Part shown: positions 6,879-14,047 of the stretch, one piece after another
Layout: each line of letters opens with the position of its first letter
Numbering within the stretch: the first letter of the stretch is position 1
DNA from: a virus
DNA: 31,715 nucleotides
Strand: one strand, 5' to 3'
Virus record (IMG/VR): IMGVR_UViG_3300037257_000128
Location: 1 to 31,715 of that record
Program-made: the position numbers and the translations under genes
Notes under the pieces: model-generated
What the model was told of the DNA's origin: nothing
Databases searched by the model: none
Seen by the model: only the letters and a program-made list of their open reading frames with translations

Positions 6879-7075
6879 TGCGTCGCCCTTAGGCGATGCA
6901 TGTAATACCGCTCGAAATCGGCTTGGGCTATCCAGTGCTGATGCCCGTCCGGAAACCATACCGTGTAGCCGGGTATCTCGATATGCTTACCCCCTATAAA
7001 CGTCCCCGCACTGTGGGGAGACGCTTTGATGGTTATCGTCGTCGTAAAAATACGTCGGACATAAGGGAGGGTCAC
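6860..7075 (-). CDS. Small phage protein, paralogue of the next gene
   Basis: 71 residues: a beta-strand N-terminus (RRIFTTTITIKASP), then PGYTVWFPDGHQHWIAQADFERYY. The neighbouring 68-aa protein carries AGYRLHFPDKHTTWVDERDYEELY at the same place, so the two are tandem paralogues. The pattern Y-x-V-x-(F/Y)-x-D-G-x-x-x-W-x-x-x-x-x-F-x-x-x-Y recalls short phage proteins found near DNA-end or tail genes. It is coupled by ATGA to 7072-7278. Function unknown. Confidence 0.65.
   Translation of the reverse strand: MTLPYVRRIFTTTITIKASPHSAGTFIGGKHIEIPGYTVWFPDGHQHWIAQADFERYYMHRLRATHQAINK
6878..6901. repeat. Mini-hairpin at the convergent gene junction
   Basis: Arms ATGCGTCGCC and GGCGATGCAT pair at 9 of 10 positions around a CTTA loop. 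It lies at the tail-to-tail junction of 6744-6878 (+) and 6860-7075 (-), inside the end of the latter, and belongs to the family with core CCCTAAGGGCGA. No T-run follows on either strand, so it is not a typical terminator. Confidence 0.6.
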
Positions 7076-7278
7076 TTATCTAACAAACCCGTCGGGCTGT
7101 TACGTAAGTACAGCTCCTCGTAGTCCCGCTCGTCCACCCACGTCGTATGCTTATCGGGAAAGTGTAGCCGGTAGCCCGCCGTGCGCTCCCAGGAATCATT
7201 CTGCAAATACCAGGACTGCTGAGGAATAGCGGTAATCTCGAGGGTAACGGTGAGTTTGCGGGGGAGGGGGGCGGTCAT
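7072..7278 (-). CDS. Small phage protein, paralogue of the previous gene
   Basis: 68 residues. PRKLTVTLEITAIP forms an N-terminal strand, followed by a WYLQNDSWERTAGYRLHF segment and WVDERDYEELYL. It shares its FPD-x-H-x-x-W core with the 71-aa neighbour. It starts with an ATGA overlap after the DUF1640-like gene and ends with ATGA into its paralogue, so the three are cotranslated. Probably a duplicated single-domain protein; no function can be assigned. Confidence 0.65.
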   Translation of the reverse strand: MTAPLPRKLTVTLEITAIPQQSWYLQNDSWERTAGYRLHFPDKHTTWVDERDYEELYLRNSPTGLLDK

Positions 7279-7499
7279 AATAATTTTACCAGTACGGCAA
7301 CGACGCCGATAGCGAAAGCAATCAATGCACCCAGCTTGATAATCAGGCGCTGTTCGAGTTGGATAAGGTCTTGCTTGGTTGCCAGCTCTACTTGTGCCTC
7401 AACGAGACCCCGCACAATAGCCCGCGCCTGCTCGTGCGGGATACCGGAGGTTTTGAGCTCTTCGACCAAGCGGTCAGTATCAAATGTGAGTGTGGTCAT
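7275..7499 (-). CDS. DUF1640-like coiled-coil membrane protein
   Basis: The start is the internal ATG at 7499 (MTTLTFDT), which overlaps the stop of the homing endonuclease gene as ATGA and has GGAG 6 bases upstream inside that gene. 74 residues: TFDTDRLVEELKTSGIPHEQARAIV, then VELATKQDLIQLEQRL and a C-terminal membrane span LIAFAIGVVAVLVKLL. This matches the DUF1640/CCDC90-like family: coiled coil with a C-terminal anchor, common in phages and proteobacteria. Biological role in phage unknown. Confidence 0.8.
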   Translation of the reverse strand: MTTLTFDTDRLVEELKTSGIPHEQARAIVRGLVEAQVELATKQDLIQLEQRLIIKLGALIAFAIGVVAVLVKLL

Positions 7500-9025
7500 A
7501 CCACACTCCAAAGCCACTTCTTTTTGCCGCAGTCATAAATACGCCTTGCACCCATTAGGTATGTCATTTCTTTCTCCGTGCGAGTATCCGTTTCCGGATT
7601 GTAAGTGTCTGTACAGCCATGCTCCAGTAACCGTTTAGGTATGTCTCGGCGTTGGTAGTGCGCTTTGGGGCGAATGCCTATCTTCTGACTCCATACTTGG
7701 TAGTCTACAGTAATTTCATTCTCCAAAACAAACCCCAGTTGCTTATACATCCCACCCCCAAAGTATCGGTTATCTGAAAAGGACTTCACTTCTTTTGGGT
7801 TGTACTCTTGGAGAAATGCCTTAAATAATCGAGATGCTCCTCCTGATACTGTAACCCGCGTTGCATATCGCCCCAGCGTCCAACACCGCCCTTGTGCCGC
7901 TGTACCTCTATCATTTGCCCCAAAAACAAAGCGCATACACGCCACCAGCTTGTCTTTCCAGTACAACCCATAGTGCGCACCTACCCCTGCACCGCCTTGG
8001 ATGTGATACTTGTCATAGAACCCCCGCGCTTCCTGAATATCTACTTTGCGTATTTCACATTTCCGCGCCATCAGCTTACCCTTGGACTTCCCAATCGCAT
8101 TACGCAACAACCGTTTTACTGCGTAGGGGTGCTCCTTATATTCATTCTCAAAAATAGTTATTAGTCTGATGCCTAAATCCGCACATGCTTGATGTTTAAT
8201 GGCGTGCTGGTTTTTATCCCTTTTCTCGGATTCTGCATTACTATGGCTATGATAATAAATGCCACAATATTCAACAGCTAACTTATGCTCGGGAAGGTAT
8301 ATATCCAGCTCTTTAGGTTTTATAAGCTGTCTGTCACGCCGCTCTACAGAAGTAAATATGGATAGCATATCCCCCAATGCCTCTTCATCCTTGGATTTCA
8401 TGTGGTTGCACTGAGGGCACGGGTTTCCCCCATCCAAATGATTGTAGGCTATTTGGGTGAGCTGTCTGTTATGCGGGATGCACCTGAATGTTATGGGGTT
8501 AAGATTGTGTGTGTATACTGTTCCAGTGTAATCAAACACTCCTTTATGCAATAGGGTTGCCCGTGCAACAAACTGTTCTGCTACCGTTTTATTCCTTCGG
8601 GTATTTCGTGCTTGTTGGGGGCCTACAGCACATTTAGGGCAGCCCCGCCCTTTCCTGTGTGAGTGTGTAGTTTGGGGGAACACTCCATGTTCTCTACAAA
8701 TAATATCAACATTGTCATGGGCGTTAGTGTATTTCACCAAAGAGTAATCATACCTATCTCCATGTACTTTCCTAAACTGCATTAGTCTATCTTCTAAAGA
8801 AGGCTTACGCTTTTTAGAAGCTGCATTGGTTGCTTCTCTCCCACACTGGAAACAGCCTTGGCGCTGGGATACATGTGCATTGGGTGACTGAAAAAACTCC
8901 CCATGAATAGGGCAGATAATTCTTATATATGTCCCGGAATTAATGTAAGGGTCTGGGTAACTATAAGTATCCCCATGTACTGCCCTAGCTTTGGTTATAA
9001 AATCTTCTGTTGTTAACTTCTTCAT
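7496..9025 (-). CDS. Homing endonuclease with zinc-ribbon repeats and EDxHD/Vsr-like nuclease
   Basis: 509 residues; AGGGGGC precedes the ATG. Three repeats of the type HGxxYDYS...IxCxxHGxFxQ...GCPxC occur at about 17-61, 89-132 and 160-206; the paired Cys/His suggest zinc-ribbon DNA-binding units. Next comes ELDIYLPEHKLAVEYCGIYYHS (239-260), with Glu/Asp/Glu/His placed as in EDxHD or very-short-patch-repair-like homing nucleases. The C-terminal part (GRYATRVTVSGGASRLFKAF...SFSDNRYFGGGMYKQLGF) is common in such enzymes. It has its own promoter and follows a terminator, the arrangement of a free-standing mobile gene inserted downstream of the capsid gene. Confidence 0.88.
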   Translation of the reverse strand: MKKLTTEDFITKARAVHGDTYSYPDPYINSGTYIRIICPIHGEFFQSPNAHVSQRQGCFQCGREATNAASKKRKPSLEDRLMQFRKVHGDRYDYSLVKYTNAHDNVDIICREHGVFPQTTHSHRKGRGCPKCAVGPQQARNTRRNKTVAEQFVARATLLHKGVFDYTGTVYTHNLNPITFRCIPHNRQLTQIAYNHLDGGNPCPQCNHMKSKDEEALGDMLSIFTSVERRDRQLIKPKELDIYLPEHKLAVEYCGIYYHSHSNAESEKRDKNQHAIKHQACADLGIRLITIFENEYKEHPYAVKRLLRNAIGKSKGKLMARKCEIRKVDIQEARGFYDKYHIQGGAGVGAHYGLYWKDKLVACMRFVFGANDRGTAAQGRCWTLGRYATRVTVSGGASRLFKAFLQEYNPKEVKSFSDNRYFGGGMYKQLGFVLENEITVDYQVWSQKIGIRPKAHYQRRDIPKRLLEHGCTDTYNPETDTRTEKEMTYLMGARRIYDCGKKKWLWSVV

Positions 9026-9052
9026 TTAGCCCCCTGTGTTGTCCAAGCAGCT

Positions 9053-9080
9053 ATTTTAATACCTATATGGAAAAGGTCAA
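9053..9080 (-). promoter_or_regulatory. Promoter for the homing endonuclease
   Basis: On the minus strand TTGACC (9080-9075), 16 bases, TAAAAT (9058-9053). Both hexamers match sigma-70 at 5 of 6 positions. It lies between the capsid terminator and the endonuclease start codon. Confidence 0.7.
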
Positions 9081-9106
9081 CATCTAAATTGCTAAATGGA
9101 CAGGCG

Positions 9107-9131
9107 CAAAAAAGCCCACCGAAGTGGGCTT
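9107..9131 (-). terminator. Rho-independent terminator after the major capsid gene
   Basis: On the minus strand AAGCCCAC-TTCG-GTGGGCTT forms a perfect 8-bp stem with a TTCG loop, followed by TTTTTT. It lies 30 bases after the capsid stop codon and separates the head operon from the mobile endonuclease gene. Confidence 0.9.
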
Positions 9132-9160
9132 AATTTACTTCTTTTAAAACAGAGACTTAA

Positions 9161-10069
9161 CTATGCCCCAGGGCTTGAGAACACCCCTAGCGGATCCGAC
9201 CAGCCCACGCTGTATCGTTCACGAGATTTGTAGCGAACGTTGCCCGTGTCGAAGTCACCATCCATTGCAGTGGTCAGTGGCGCTCTAACAAACATTTTGA
9301 GTCCATTAGGCACGTCCGTTGTTAACATCCAAGCATTGGAGTCGGTAAAAAAGTGGTTTATCTTATACCCACCTGGAATTGACCCATTACTCTTCAATGC
9401 GTTGATATCATTGTCCGCAGTACCCACACGAAGCTCTGTCTCAAGGAGCCTGGTTGCCACAAATTGCAGTGCTGGTGGGATGACTAACTTGACAGGTTTA
9501 GCTGCAATCAGCAACCCGCGTTCATCCGTCCAAGCTGCAATCTGGATGACTGCTGCCTCAAGTGAGGTTTCATTCAAATCCGCTGCTGTCGCCGGTGTAT
9601 TGCTGTTATACCCGCCCCCTACCAGAGGATGCAAAGTAGAGAACAGTGGCACACCATCGCCGCCCACAGCCTGTGCTGAGAAGCCATTGTTGATAATAGA
9701 CGCTGCTTTAACCTGCTTGGTGTACGCCATCGCTCTTGCCAGCGCTTTGGTATAACGAGCCGATAGTGCGTCATACAGATTGTCCTCGACAGCTTCTTCT
9801 GTAATTGAGAACCCTAGTGCAATGGTCTCATGATTGTATCTGGCCGTCCAAGCCTCTTGGGCGTTTTCATATTGAATAGCAGCCCCTTCGTTTTTAACCG
9901 GAGCGGCCTGGAAGCCACTCAATTTTGTTTCTTCTTCAAAAGAACGTTCTGAGCTTTCAATCTCGAAAATCTCTTTATGCTCTTCGCCGTAGCGGGCATA
10001 TTCAAGACCGAACAACGCGTTCAGTCCGGGAAGCAATTCTTTTAATAGTTGTGCGCGTGAAATAGCCAT
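9161..10069 (-). CDS. Major capsid protein (HK97 fold)
   Basis: 302 residues with an AGGAG ribosome site. The chain matches throughout a very common phage major capsid family: LLPGLNALFGLEYARYGEEHKEIF near the start, NHETIALGFSITEEAVEDNLYD in the middle, LRVGTADNDINAL, and the C-terminal FDTGNVRYKSRERYSVGWSDPLG. It forms the shell of the head. No separate protease or delta domain is visible; the scaffold is a separate gene three genes upstream. It is the last gene before a strong terminator, consistent with high expression. Confidence 0.96.
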   Translation of the reverse strand: MAISRAQLLKELLPGLNALFGLEYARYGEEHKEIFEIESSERSFEEETKLSGFQAAPVKNEGAAIQYENAQEAWTARYNHETIALGFSITEEAVEDNLYDALSARYTKALARAMAYTKQVKAASIINNGFSAQAVGGDGVPLFSTLHPLVGGGYNSNTPATAADLNETSLEAAVIQIAAWTDERGLLIAAKPVKLVIPPALQFVATRLLETELRVGTADNDINALKSNGSIPGGYKINHFFTDSNAWMLTTDVPNGLKMFVRAPLTTAMDGDFDTGNVRYKSRERYSVGWSDPLGVFSSPGA

Positions 10070-10080
10070 GACTAACTCCT

Positions 10081-10905
10081 TTAAGTAATTGCTAAAGCAG
10101 TATAGTAAGCATGGACGCCAAAGTTGAGCTTGACGAGCACTTCCGGATACTGGGTGAAAATGACCGTCGCACCCGAGGCAATAGCTGCCAACGGCGCTGC
10201 ATTGACGGTGACCGAGGTTGCACCCGCTGCCGCTGCTACAGAGACGTAAGACCCTGAAGCAATGTACTGGCCATTGGACGCAATCGAGCCTACATCAGTA
10301 CCGACAACCAGTGCATTAGGTAATGCAGTCGTCAAGGTAATGGTTGTAGAGCTGGATGAGCCGACCGACGGGGTGACAACCGCAGTCTCAGGCACCAAAC
10401 CCACCATACGCGCCGCAGCAGTATTGGTGGTTGTCGTCGCAGACCAGAGTAAAGCCACTTGGGAATTGCCGGTCGCGCCATTGACGGCGTTTTGAATCAG
10501 ACCGTAGTTCTGACCGAGGACAGCTTGGCTGGCAGAGGCCAGTACCGTTGTTGCCGAACAGACGACGGCTTTAAACACCGTGTCGGGGTCATCGCACACA
10601 TACGCCATGCCGTCACCTGCCAAGGTACTGGCGACCCAATTTTGGGCAAACAGTTTTTGCTTGGTTGCCGGGCTGGTGTAGGTGCAGCCTAAAAATACAC
10701 CGACCAAGCCGACTGCGGTAGAATCCGTAGTGCCGGTGTGTTTGGTAATGTTGCCTCGGGTGATATTGACTAAATCACCGTAGCCTATTGCTGTTGCGTA
10801 GCCATAGCCAATCGGGAGCATACGTGTCGCACCTGCGAACACCTGCCCACCGACCAGATTGACTGGTTTAAGCCCATACGGGCCGTTTACAGTTGGGTAA
10901 GCCAT
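10081..10905 (-). CDS. Head-associated virion protein (decoration-like)
   Basis: 274 residues, AGGAGG ribosome site. It starts MAYPTVNGPYGLKPVNLVGGQVFAGATRMLPI-like, a pattern I recognise in phage virion proteins encoded next to the major capsid protein. The N-terminal half is beta-rich; a Thr/Ser/Ala-rich region (about 160-250) resembles an added Ig-like or decoration module, and the C-terminal part returns to the conserved fold (VLVKLNFGVHAYYT). Capsid decoration or cement is the best inference. It is separated from the capsid gene by 11 bases. Confidence 0.8.
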   Translation of the reverse strand: MAYPTVNGPYGLKPVNLVGGQVFAGATRMLPIGYGYATAIGYGDLVNITRGNITKHTGTTDSTAVGLVGVFLGCTYTSPATKQKLFAQNWVASTLAGDGMAYVCDDPDTVFKAVVCSATTVLASASQAVLGQNYGLIQNAVNGATGNSQVALLWSATTTTNTAAARMVGLVPETAVVTPSVGSSSSTTITLTTALPNALVVGTDVGSIASNGQYIASGSYVSVAAAAGATSVTVNAAPLAAIASGATVIFTQYPEVLVKLNFGVHAYYTALAIT

Positions 10906-10926
10906 AATGGCCTCCTATTAATATTT

Positions 10927-10950
10927 ATGCATCCCCTAAGGGCGATGCAT
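10927..10950. repeat. Mini-hairpin between two head genes
   Basis: ATGCAT-C-CCCTAAGGG-CG-ATGCAT forms a stem with a small bulge. It covers the 3' end of the 145-aa gene and the gap before the 274-aa gene. It belongs to the hairpin family with core CCCTAAGGGCGA. No T-run follows on the minus strand, so termination is unlikely. Confidence 0.65.
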
Positions 10951-11387
10951 TAACCCTTGCCGAAGGACGTGGAACTTTTCTTTTCTCTAAAGATAGGCAT
11001 CCGGGCGTCGCTTTGGCGCATCAGGTTATTGTCCACGGCCTCCGTTTGAGCGTGCGTTTGCGCGGTAATATACTCATTACGTTGCTGTACGAACTCAATC
11101 GGGGTCTTGCAGAGCAGTAACCCACCAATTTCGATGTTGTCCTTGAATCGGCTGTTCGGGTCGACCAATAGTTGCATTTGTGGCTGTTCAATCACCGGGA
11201 CGGGTTCCCAGCCTTCTCGTAGTTTTGCGGACAGATTGCGCGGGTCAGTCTGACCTAACGAGGCAATACGAATCCAGCGGTACGCCCAACCGGGGATTTC
11301 CTCCGGTTTAGGCAATAATTCGGGGGGCATCCACTTCTCGGGGCGTTTGTGGGCGTCGCGTTTTTCCAGTACTCTAGTTTCAGCCAT
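10950..11387 (-). CDS. Conserved phage head/neck protein, 145 aa
   Basis: The sequence contains PGWAYRWIRIASLGQTDPRN, LREGWEPVPV, NIEIGGLLLCKTPIEFVQQRN and the C-terminal RMPIFREKKSSTSFGKG. This whole pattern is conserved in a phage family encoded next to the scaffold and major capsid genes; no activity is established for it. It is mostly helical after a beta-rich middle. Its start overlaps the end of the 102-aa gene by 8 bases. A role in head assembly is inferred from constant neighbourhood. Confidence 0.85.
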   Translation of the reverse strand: MAETRVLEKRDAHKRPEKWMPPELLPKPEEIPGWAYRWIRIASLGQTDPRNLSAKLREGWEPVPVIEQPQMQLLVDPNSRFKDNIEIGGLLLCKTPIEFVQQRNEYITAQTHAQTEAVDNNLMRQSDARMPIFREKKSSTSFGKG

Positions 11388-11688
11388 GGTCGTTTCCTAT
11401 TAAATATCTTCCGGAGACGGCGTCGCCGGCAATGCTTACACCCGGTACAAACGTGACTGCTTCAGCTAGTGAGTACGTTAAATCAATATTCTTTTGTTGT
11501 GTAGTTACTTGAATAACACAACCGACACCAGGAATTTCCATAGCTTTTGTACTTTTCATCCAGCCTTCCGTCTGACTCGATGCTTTACAAAGCAACTGGA
11601 ACATATCACCATTCCCAAACACTTTGATGTCCGGGACATTGACTTTAGCACCAGCTACGTCGCTGTTATACAGTGTTTTTTCAGACAT
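11380..11688 (-). CDS. Conserved phage protein, 102 aa
   Basis: The core GDMFQLLCKASSQTEGWMKSTKAMEIPGVGCVIQVTTQQ followed by AEAVTFVPGV is a conserved phage pattern found between scaffold and capsid genes. A GAAGG ribosome site sits just before the ATG, inside the scaffold gene's 3' end. The small beta-rich fold suggests a virion or assembly component. The start overlaps the scaffold gene by 8 bases. Function not established. Confidence 0.82.
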   Translation of the reverse strand: MSEKTLYNSDVAGAKVNVPDIKVFGNGDMFQLLCKASSQTEGWMKSTKAMEIPGVGCVIQVTTQQKNIDLTYSLAEAVTFVPGVSIAGDAVSGRYLIGNDHG

Positions 11689-12643
11689 TAACCTTCTCCA
11701 ATTTAATTACTTCCATTGCATACTGCTCCGGGGTTAACCCCAACTTTTTGGCGATTGCCAGCTGTGAGGTCTTCAGGACGACTTTCTTGGAAGACGTACT
11801 GCGTCTGACGGGAGCGACGACATCCGGTTTGGGTGTGCCCTCGTCAGAGGGTGCACGTACACCGTGCTCAGCCTCCGTAGCGGGCGGTTCAAAAGCCTCA
11901 GGAAACCTCTGTTTGACTTCTTTGGTGATTTCGTCAAAATAGGCTTTGGAGCCGACAAAGTTCTGGCCGCGCGTTTCTGCCAAGTCTTCATGAACGGCGA
12001 GGGCGTACTTGGCCATTTTCTTTTTGGAAGGGTCTACATACCACGGGTTCTCTTTGACCCATTGGGCGACATTTGGGTCGACGGCAGGGGCGGGCTTGGG
12101 AAGCGTATATTCCGATGCTTCTAGCGAAGCGTCGGACATAGTAGGCTTGAAATCCGTGGCTTTGTCAAGCTTGGCATTGGCTTTTATCAGCTCTTGCTGG
12201 GCTTCGACAATCTCATCCGTGGTACCGGCATCATAGGCCTCTTTATAGCGCCGTTTGGCCTTGTCAACCTCAAGCTCTGCCGCCGACTTGTAGGTGGTTA
12301 AGAGCTCTTCTTCACCGGTCTTGAGCAGGGACTTTAAGCGCTTGTTCTCGTCGAGGATTTTTTGAGCGAGGGTCAGGGCTTCGTTCTGCTCACGCTGCGC
12401 CTGCTCTTTTAGGCGCCTTTCATCGTGGTAAACCTTTTTGTACTGTAAAAACTTATTCTTGACCGTTTTACTATATTCTTCCGAGTCCGGCAGCGTCTCA
12501 AGCTCATCGGCGAGGTCTTTCGGTAACGGTTCAATATTGCGGTCAGCGGCGGGGACATCGGACTCTTCTTCTATCTCAATGCCGGCGTCATCGAACTCAC
12601 TGTTTAAATCATCATCGTCATCATTTGGGAAACGATATGCCAT
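11681..12643 (-). CDS. Scaffolding-like protein
   Basis: 320 residues with AGGAG upstream. The N-terminus is extremely acidic (NDDDDDLNSEFDD), residues about 55-150 form long charged helices with coiled-coil character (YHDERRLKEQAQREQNEALT), a Pro-rich linker follows, and the C-terminus is a basic helix ending LGLTPEQYAMEVIKLEKVN. This layout, with a short C-terminal capsid-binding helix, is typical of phage scaffolding proteins, and the gene lies between portal and capsid as they do. Its start shares a base with the stop of the Acb2-like gene. Confidence 0.82.
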   Translation of the reverse strand: MAYRFPNDDDDDLNSEFDDAGIEIEEESDVPAADRNIEPLPKDLADELETLPDSEEYSKTVKNKFLQYKKVYHDERRLKEQAQREQNEALTLAQKILDENKRLKSLLKTGEEELLTTYKSAAELEVDKAKRRYKEAYDAGTTDEIVEAQQELIKANAKLDKATDFKPTMSDASLEASEYTLPKPAPAVDPNVAQWVKENPWYVDPSKKKMAKYALAVHEDLAETRGQNFVGSKAYFDEITKEVKQRFPEAFEPPATEAEHGVRAPSDEGTPKPDVVAPVRRSTSSKKVVLKTSQLAIAKKLGLTPEQYAMEVIKLEKVNV

Positions 12644-12885
12644 TACAAGTTACTCCTTTCTTCCTGGAGTTGTGCTGACTCTTTGTCTCGCATAATTTGC
12701 TCATCACGAATTGCTTTACCTACCCACATATAACATTCTTCCAAATGAGTAAGCGCCAGCTGCGTTGCGCGCGTATCACCAAAATCTTCAATGGCTTGCG
12801 CTAAACTTTTTACAGACTGTTTTATGTAATCCTGCTTTTCGCAGGCTATGTTGTCATACTTTATGTAATCAAATCTATTAGCCAT
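12643..12885 (-). CDS. Acb2/Tad1-hairpin-like small helical protein
   Basis: The start is the ATG at 12885 (MANRFDYIKYDN), preceded by AAGGAG with 6-base spacing; the longer frame to 12942 lacks this. The 80-residue chain has two helices, with FDYIKYDN at the start and LALTHLEECYMWVGKAIRDEQ at the end. The latter is the signature I associate with the Acb2/Tad1 hairpin family (DUF7681), some members of which bind cyclic nucleotide or related immune signals and so block CBASS or Thoeris defence. The family link is by pattern memory, and this member might not bind such ligands. It lies upstream of scaffold in the head operon, unusual for a counter-defence gene. Confidence 0.6.
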   Translation of the reverse strand: MANRFDYIKYDNIACEKQDYIKQSVKSLAQAIEDFGDTRATQLALTHLEECYMWVGKAIRDEQIMRDKESAQLQEERSNL

Positions 12886-13066
12886 TGTCTGCTCCTTGTT
12901 GGGCGGCGAATAGCCTGGAGACGTAATCTTCCTGCTCCGCATAAGGAATTAAACACGTCATTAACTTAATAATATAATCTTCGCTTCCGGTTACGTAAAT
13001 TCCACTATTAATCAAACTATCTTTTGCTAAATCAAGTAGTAGCTCTTTTTGCTTCTCAGTTATCAT
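12878..13066 (-). CDS. Small helical protein, 62 aa
   Basis: AAGGA precedes the ATG by 6 bases. The product (starts MITEKQKELLLDLAKDSLIN) is predicted to be mostly helical and ends FAAQQGADNG. It starts by ATGA overlap with the 47-aa gene and overlaps the Acb2-like start by 8 bases. Its position in a chain of small coupled genes supports expression. No family recognised. Confidence 0.65.
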   Translation of the reverse strand: MITEKQKELLLDLAKDSLINSGIYVTGSEDYIIKLMTCLIPYAEQEDYVSRLFAAQQGADNG

Positions 13067-13206
13067 TTTTTGTCCTTGGTGAGGTGGTGGTCGTGCGCTA
13101 TGCGCGCGTTGAGTAGCTTAGTCCGCTGCGTTTGCGTCGCTGCGGCTTGGTAATCTTTTAATAATTTGCGGGACTTGTCGTCCCGCTCGAGTACGGACGT
13201 AACCAT
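13063..13206 (-). CDS. 47-aa basic helical peptide
   Basis: GAGGAT precedes the ATG at 13206 by 7 bases, and the stop overlaps the next ATG as ATGA. The product starts MVTSVLERDDKSRKLLKDYQ, continues with a Gln/Thr/Arg-rich helix and ends in His and Lys residues (HDHHLTKDKK). Coupling on the downstream side and 3-base spacing upstream fit the operon pattern. Function unknown. Confidence 0.6.
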   Translation of the reverse strand: MVTSVLERDDKSRKLLKDYQAAATQTQRTKLLNARIAHDHHLTKDKK

Positions 13207-13209
13207 GAT

Positions 13210-13428
13210 TTAATCCTCGAAATCGCCATTTAGTAATTTGAACTTAAATCTTTCTATCATATACAGTAGCTCTTGTTTGCTCGCAGTAGATGCTGCAAAA
13301 TAAGCCCCATCATCGTGGCATCGCCCTATAACCAAAACCCTGTGCAACTTATTTTTAGCCCCCTCCAAAACGTTATCGGGACTAATATCCAATCGTGTAT
13401 AGCCTCCTATAGGCGTTACCTTGCTCAT
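13210..13428 (-). CDS. Small protein, 72 aa
   Basis: The chain reads as a compact alpha/beta domain: a VTPIGGYTRLDISP start, HRVLVIGRCHDDGAYFAAST strands, then a helix QELLYMIERFKFKLL. It starts as an ATGA overlap with the 60-aa gene. No family recognised; the LVIGRCHDDGAYFA part recalls small phage accessory proteins that are found in many genomes without known role. Confidence 0.62.
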   Translation of the reverse strand: MSKVTPIGGYTRLDISPDNVLEGAKNKLHRVLVIGRCHDDGAYFAASTASKQELLYMIERFKFKLLNGDFED

Positions 13429-13607
13429 GAAATCTTTTTAGTGCTAAACAAATGCTCCAACCAAGACTCTTTATGCTTGGCTCTAATAGCATCGGCCAAG
13501 TCCGCTTCGTCAGCTTGTTTTTGTAGTTCAATCAATTGCTCTTGCTCGGCGACCGAGTCTAACGAGAATTGGTACAATGCGTCTACTAAATATTTTGGAA
13601 TCTCCAT
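13425..13607 (-). CDS. 60-aa coiled-coil protein
   Basis: AGGAG lies 6 bases before the ATG. The sequence (PKYLVDALYQFSLDSVAEQE...LIELQKQADEADLAD) is a long charged helix, likely coiled coil, ending KHKESWLEHLFSTKKIS. It is coupled downstream by ATGA. Upstream, a 53-base gap contains a 7-bp inverted repeat (CTTAAGA/TCTTAAG). Function unknown. Confidence 0.62.
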   Translation of the reverse strand: MEIPKYLVDALYQFSLDSVAEQEQLIELQKQADEADLADAIRAKHKESWLEHLFSTKKIS

Positions 13608-13630
13608 TTTATGCTCCTAGGGGTTCGTTA

Positions 13631-13650
13631 CTTAAGACGCTAATCTTAAG
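13631..13650. promoter_or_regulatory. Inverted repeat CTTAAGA-N6-TCTTAAG
   Basis: A perfect 7-bp inverted repeat with a 6-base spacer in the only sizeable gap of the small-gene run. A related perfect palindrome, AGTCTTAAGACT, lies at 20083-20094 between the KilA-N and small terminase genes. They may be protein-binding sites or RNA hairpins; nothing decides between them. Confidence 0.4.
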
Positions 13651-13660
13651 GAATGGACAG

Positions 13661-14047
13661 TTAACGGCGTCTAATGCCGCGGGGGTCTTCGGCTGTCCCG
13701 ATTACGGAATCATCCGTAATAAGGGCAAACTCTTTGCCGTGTATATTAAGCCGCATCCCGGTGTAGCTGCGGCACAAGATGAAATCACCTTTCTGGCACC
13801 ACGGTCCTGATGGGAACTTAATAGGGTCATTATAGCAGTCAGGACCTAAGTCGACGACGAACAGCACCATGGTGAGTATACTTTCGTTGGCAACGGTAAT
13901 GTCCGGCTTAATAAGCTCCGAGTTGTCGAACTTCTCGACGATTTCAGGCACGGCGCACAGGATGTGATAGCCGGTGGGTTTGGGCAGTTGTGATGCTAGT
14001 TTGGCGTGCTCGCTAGTGCTCGTACGCGTTTCTGATAAATCGGTCAC
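13661..14047 (-). CDS. GroES-like (Cpn10-fold) phage protein
   Basis: 128 residues. The order of elements follows co-chaperonin 10: KPTGYHILCAVPE near the start, LIKPDITVANESILTMVLFVVDLGPDCY, the FPSGPWCQKGDFILCRSYTG segment (mobile barrel strands), GMRLNIHGKEFALITDDSVIGTAEDP at the end. Phages often carry such a gene beside the portal and head genes, where it may help fold capsid protein with host GroEL. The assignment is by fold pattern; a head-specific role without GroEL is also possible. It is ATGA-coupled to the 66-aa gene. Confidence 0.68.
   Translation of the reverse strand: MTDLSETRTSTSEHAKLASQLPKPTGYHILCAVPEIVEKFDNSELIKPDITVANESILTMVLFVVDLGPDCYNDPIKFPSGPWCQKGDFILCRSYTGMRLNIHGKEFALITDDSVIGTAEDPRGIRRR

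Noticed and set aside
6878-6901. Terminator at the convergent junction
   Set aside because: The hairpin has no T-run on either strand.
12643-12942. 99-aa form of the Acb2-like gene
   Set aside because: The extra 19 residues lack conservation pattern and the AAGGAG site supports the start at 12885.
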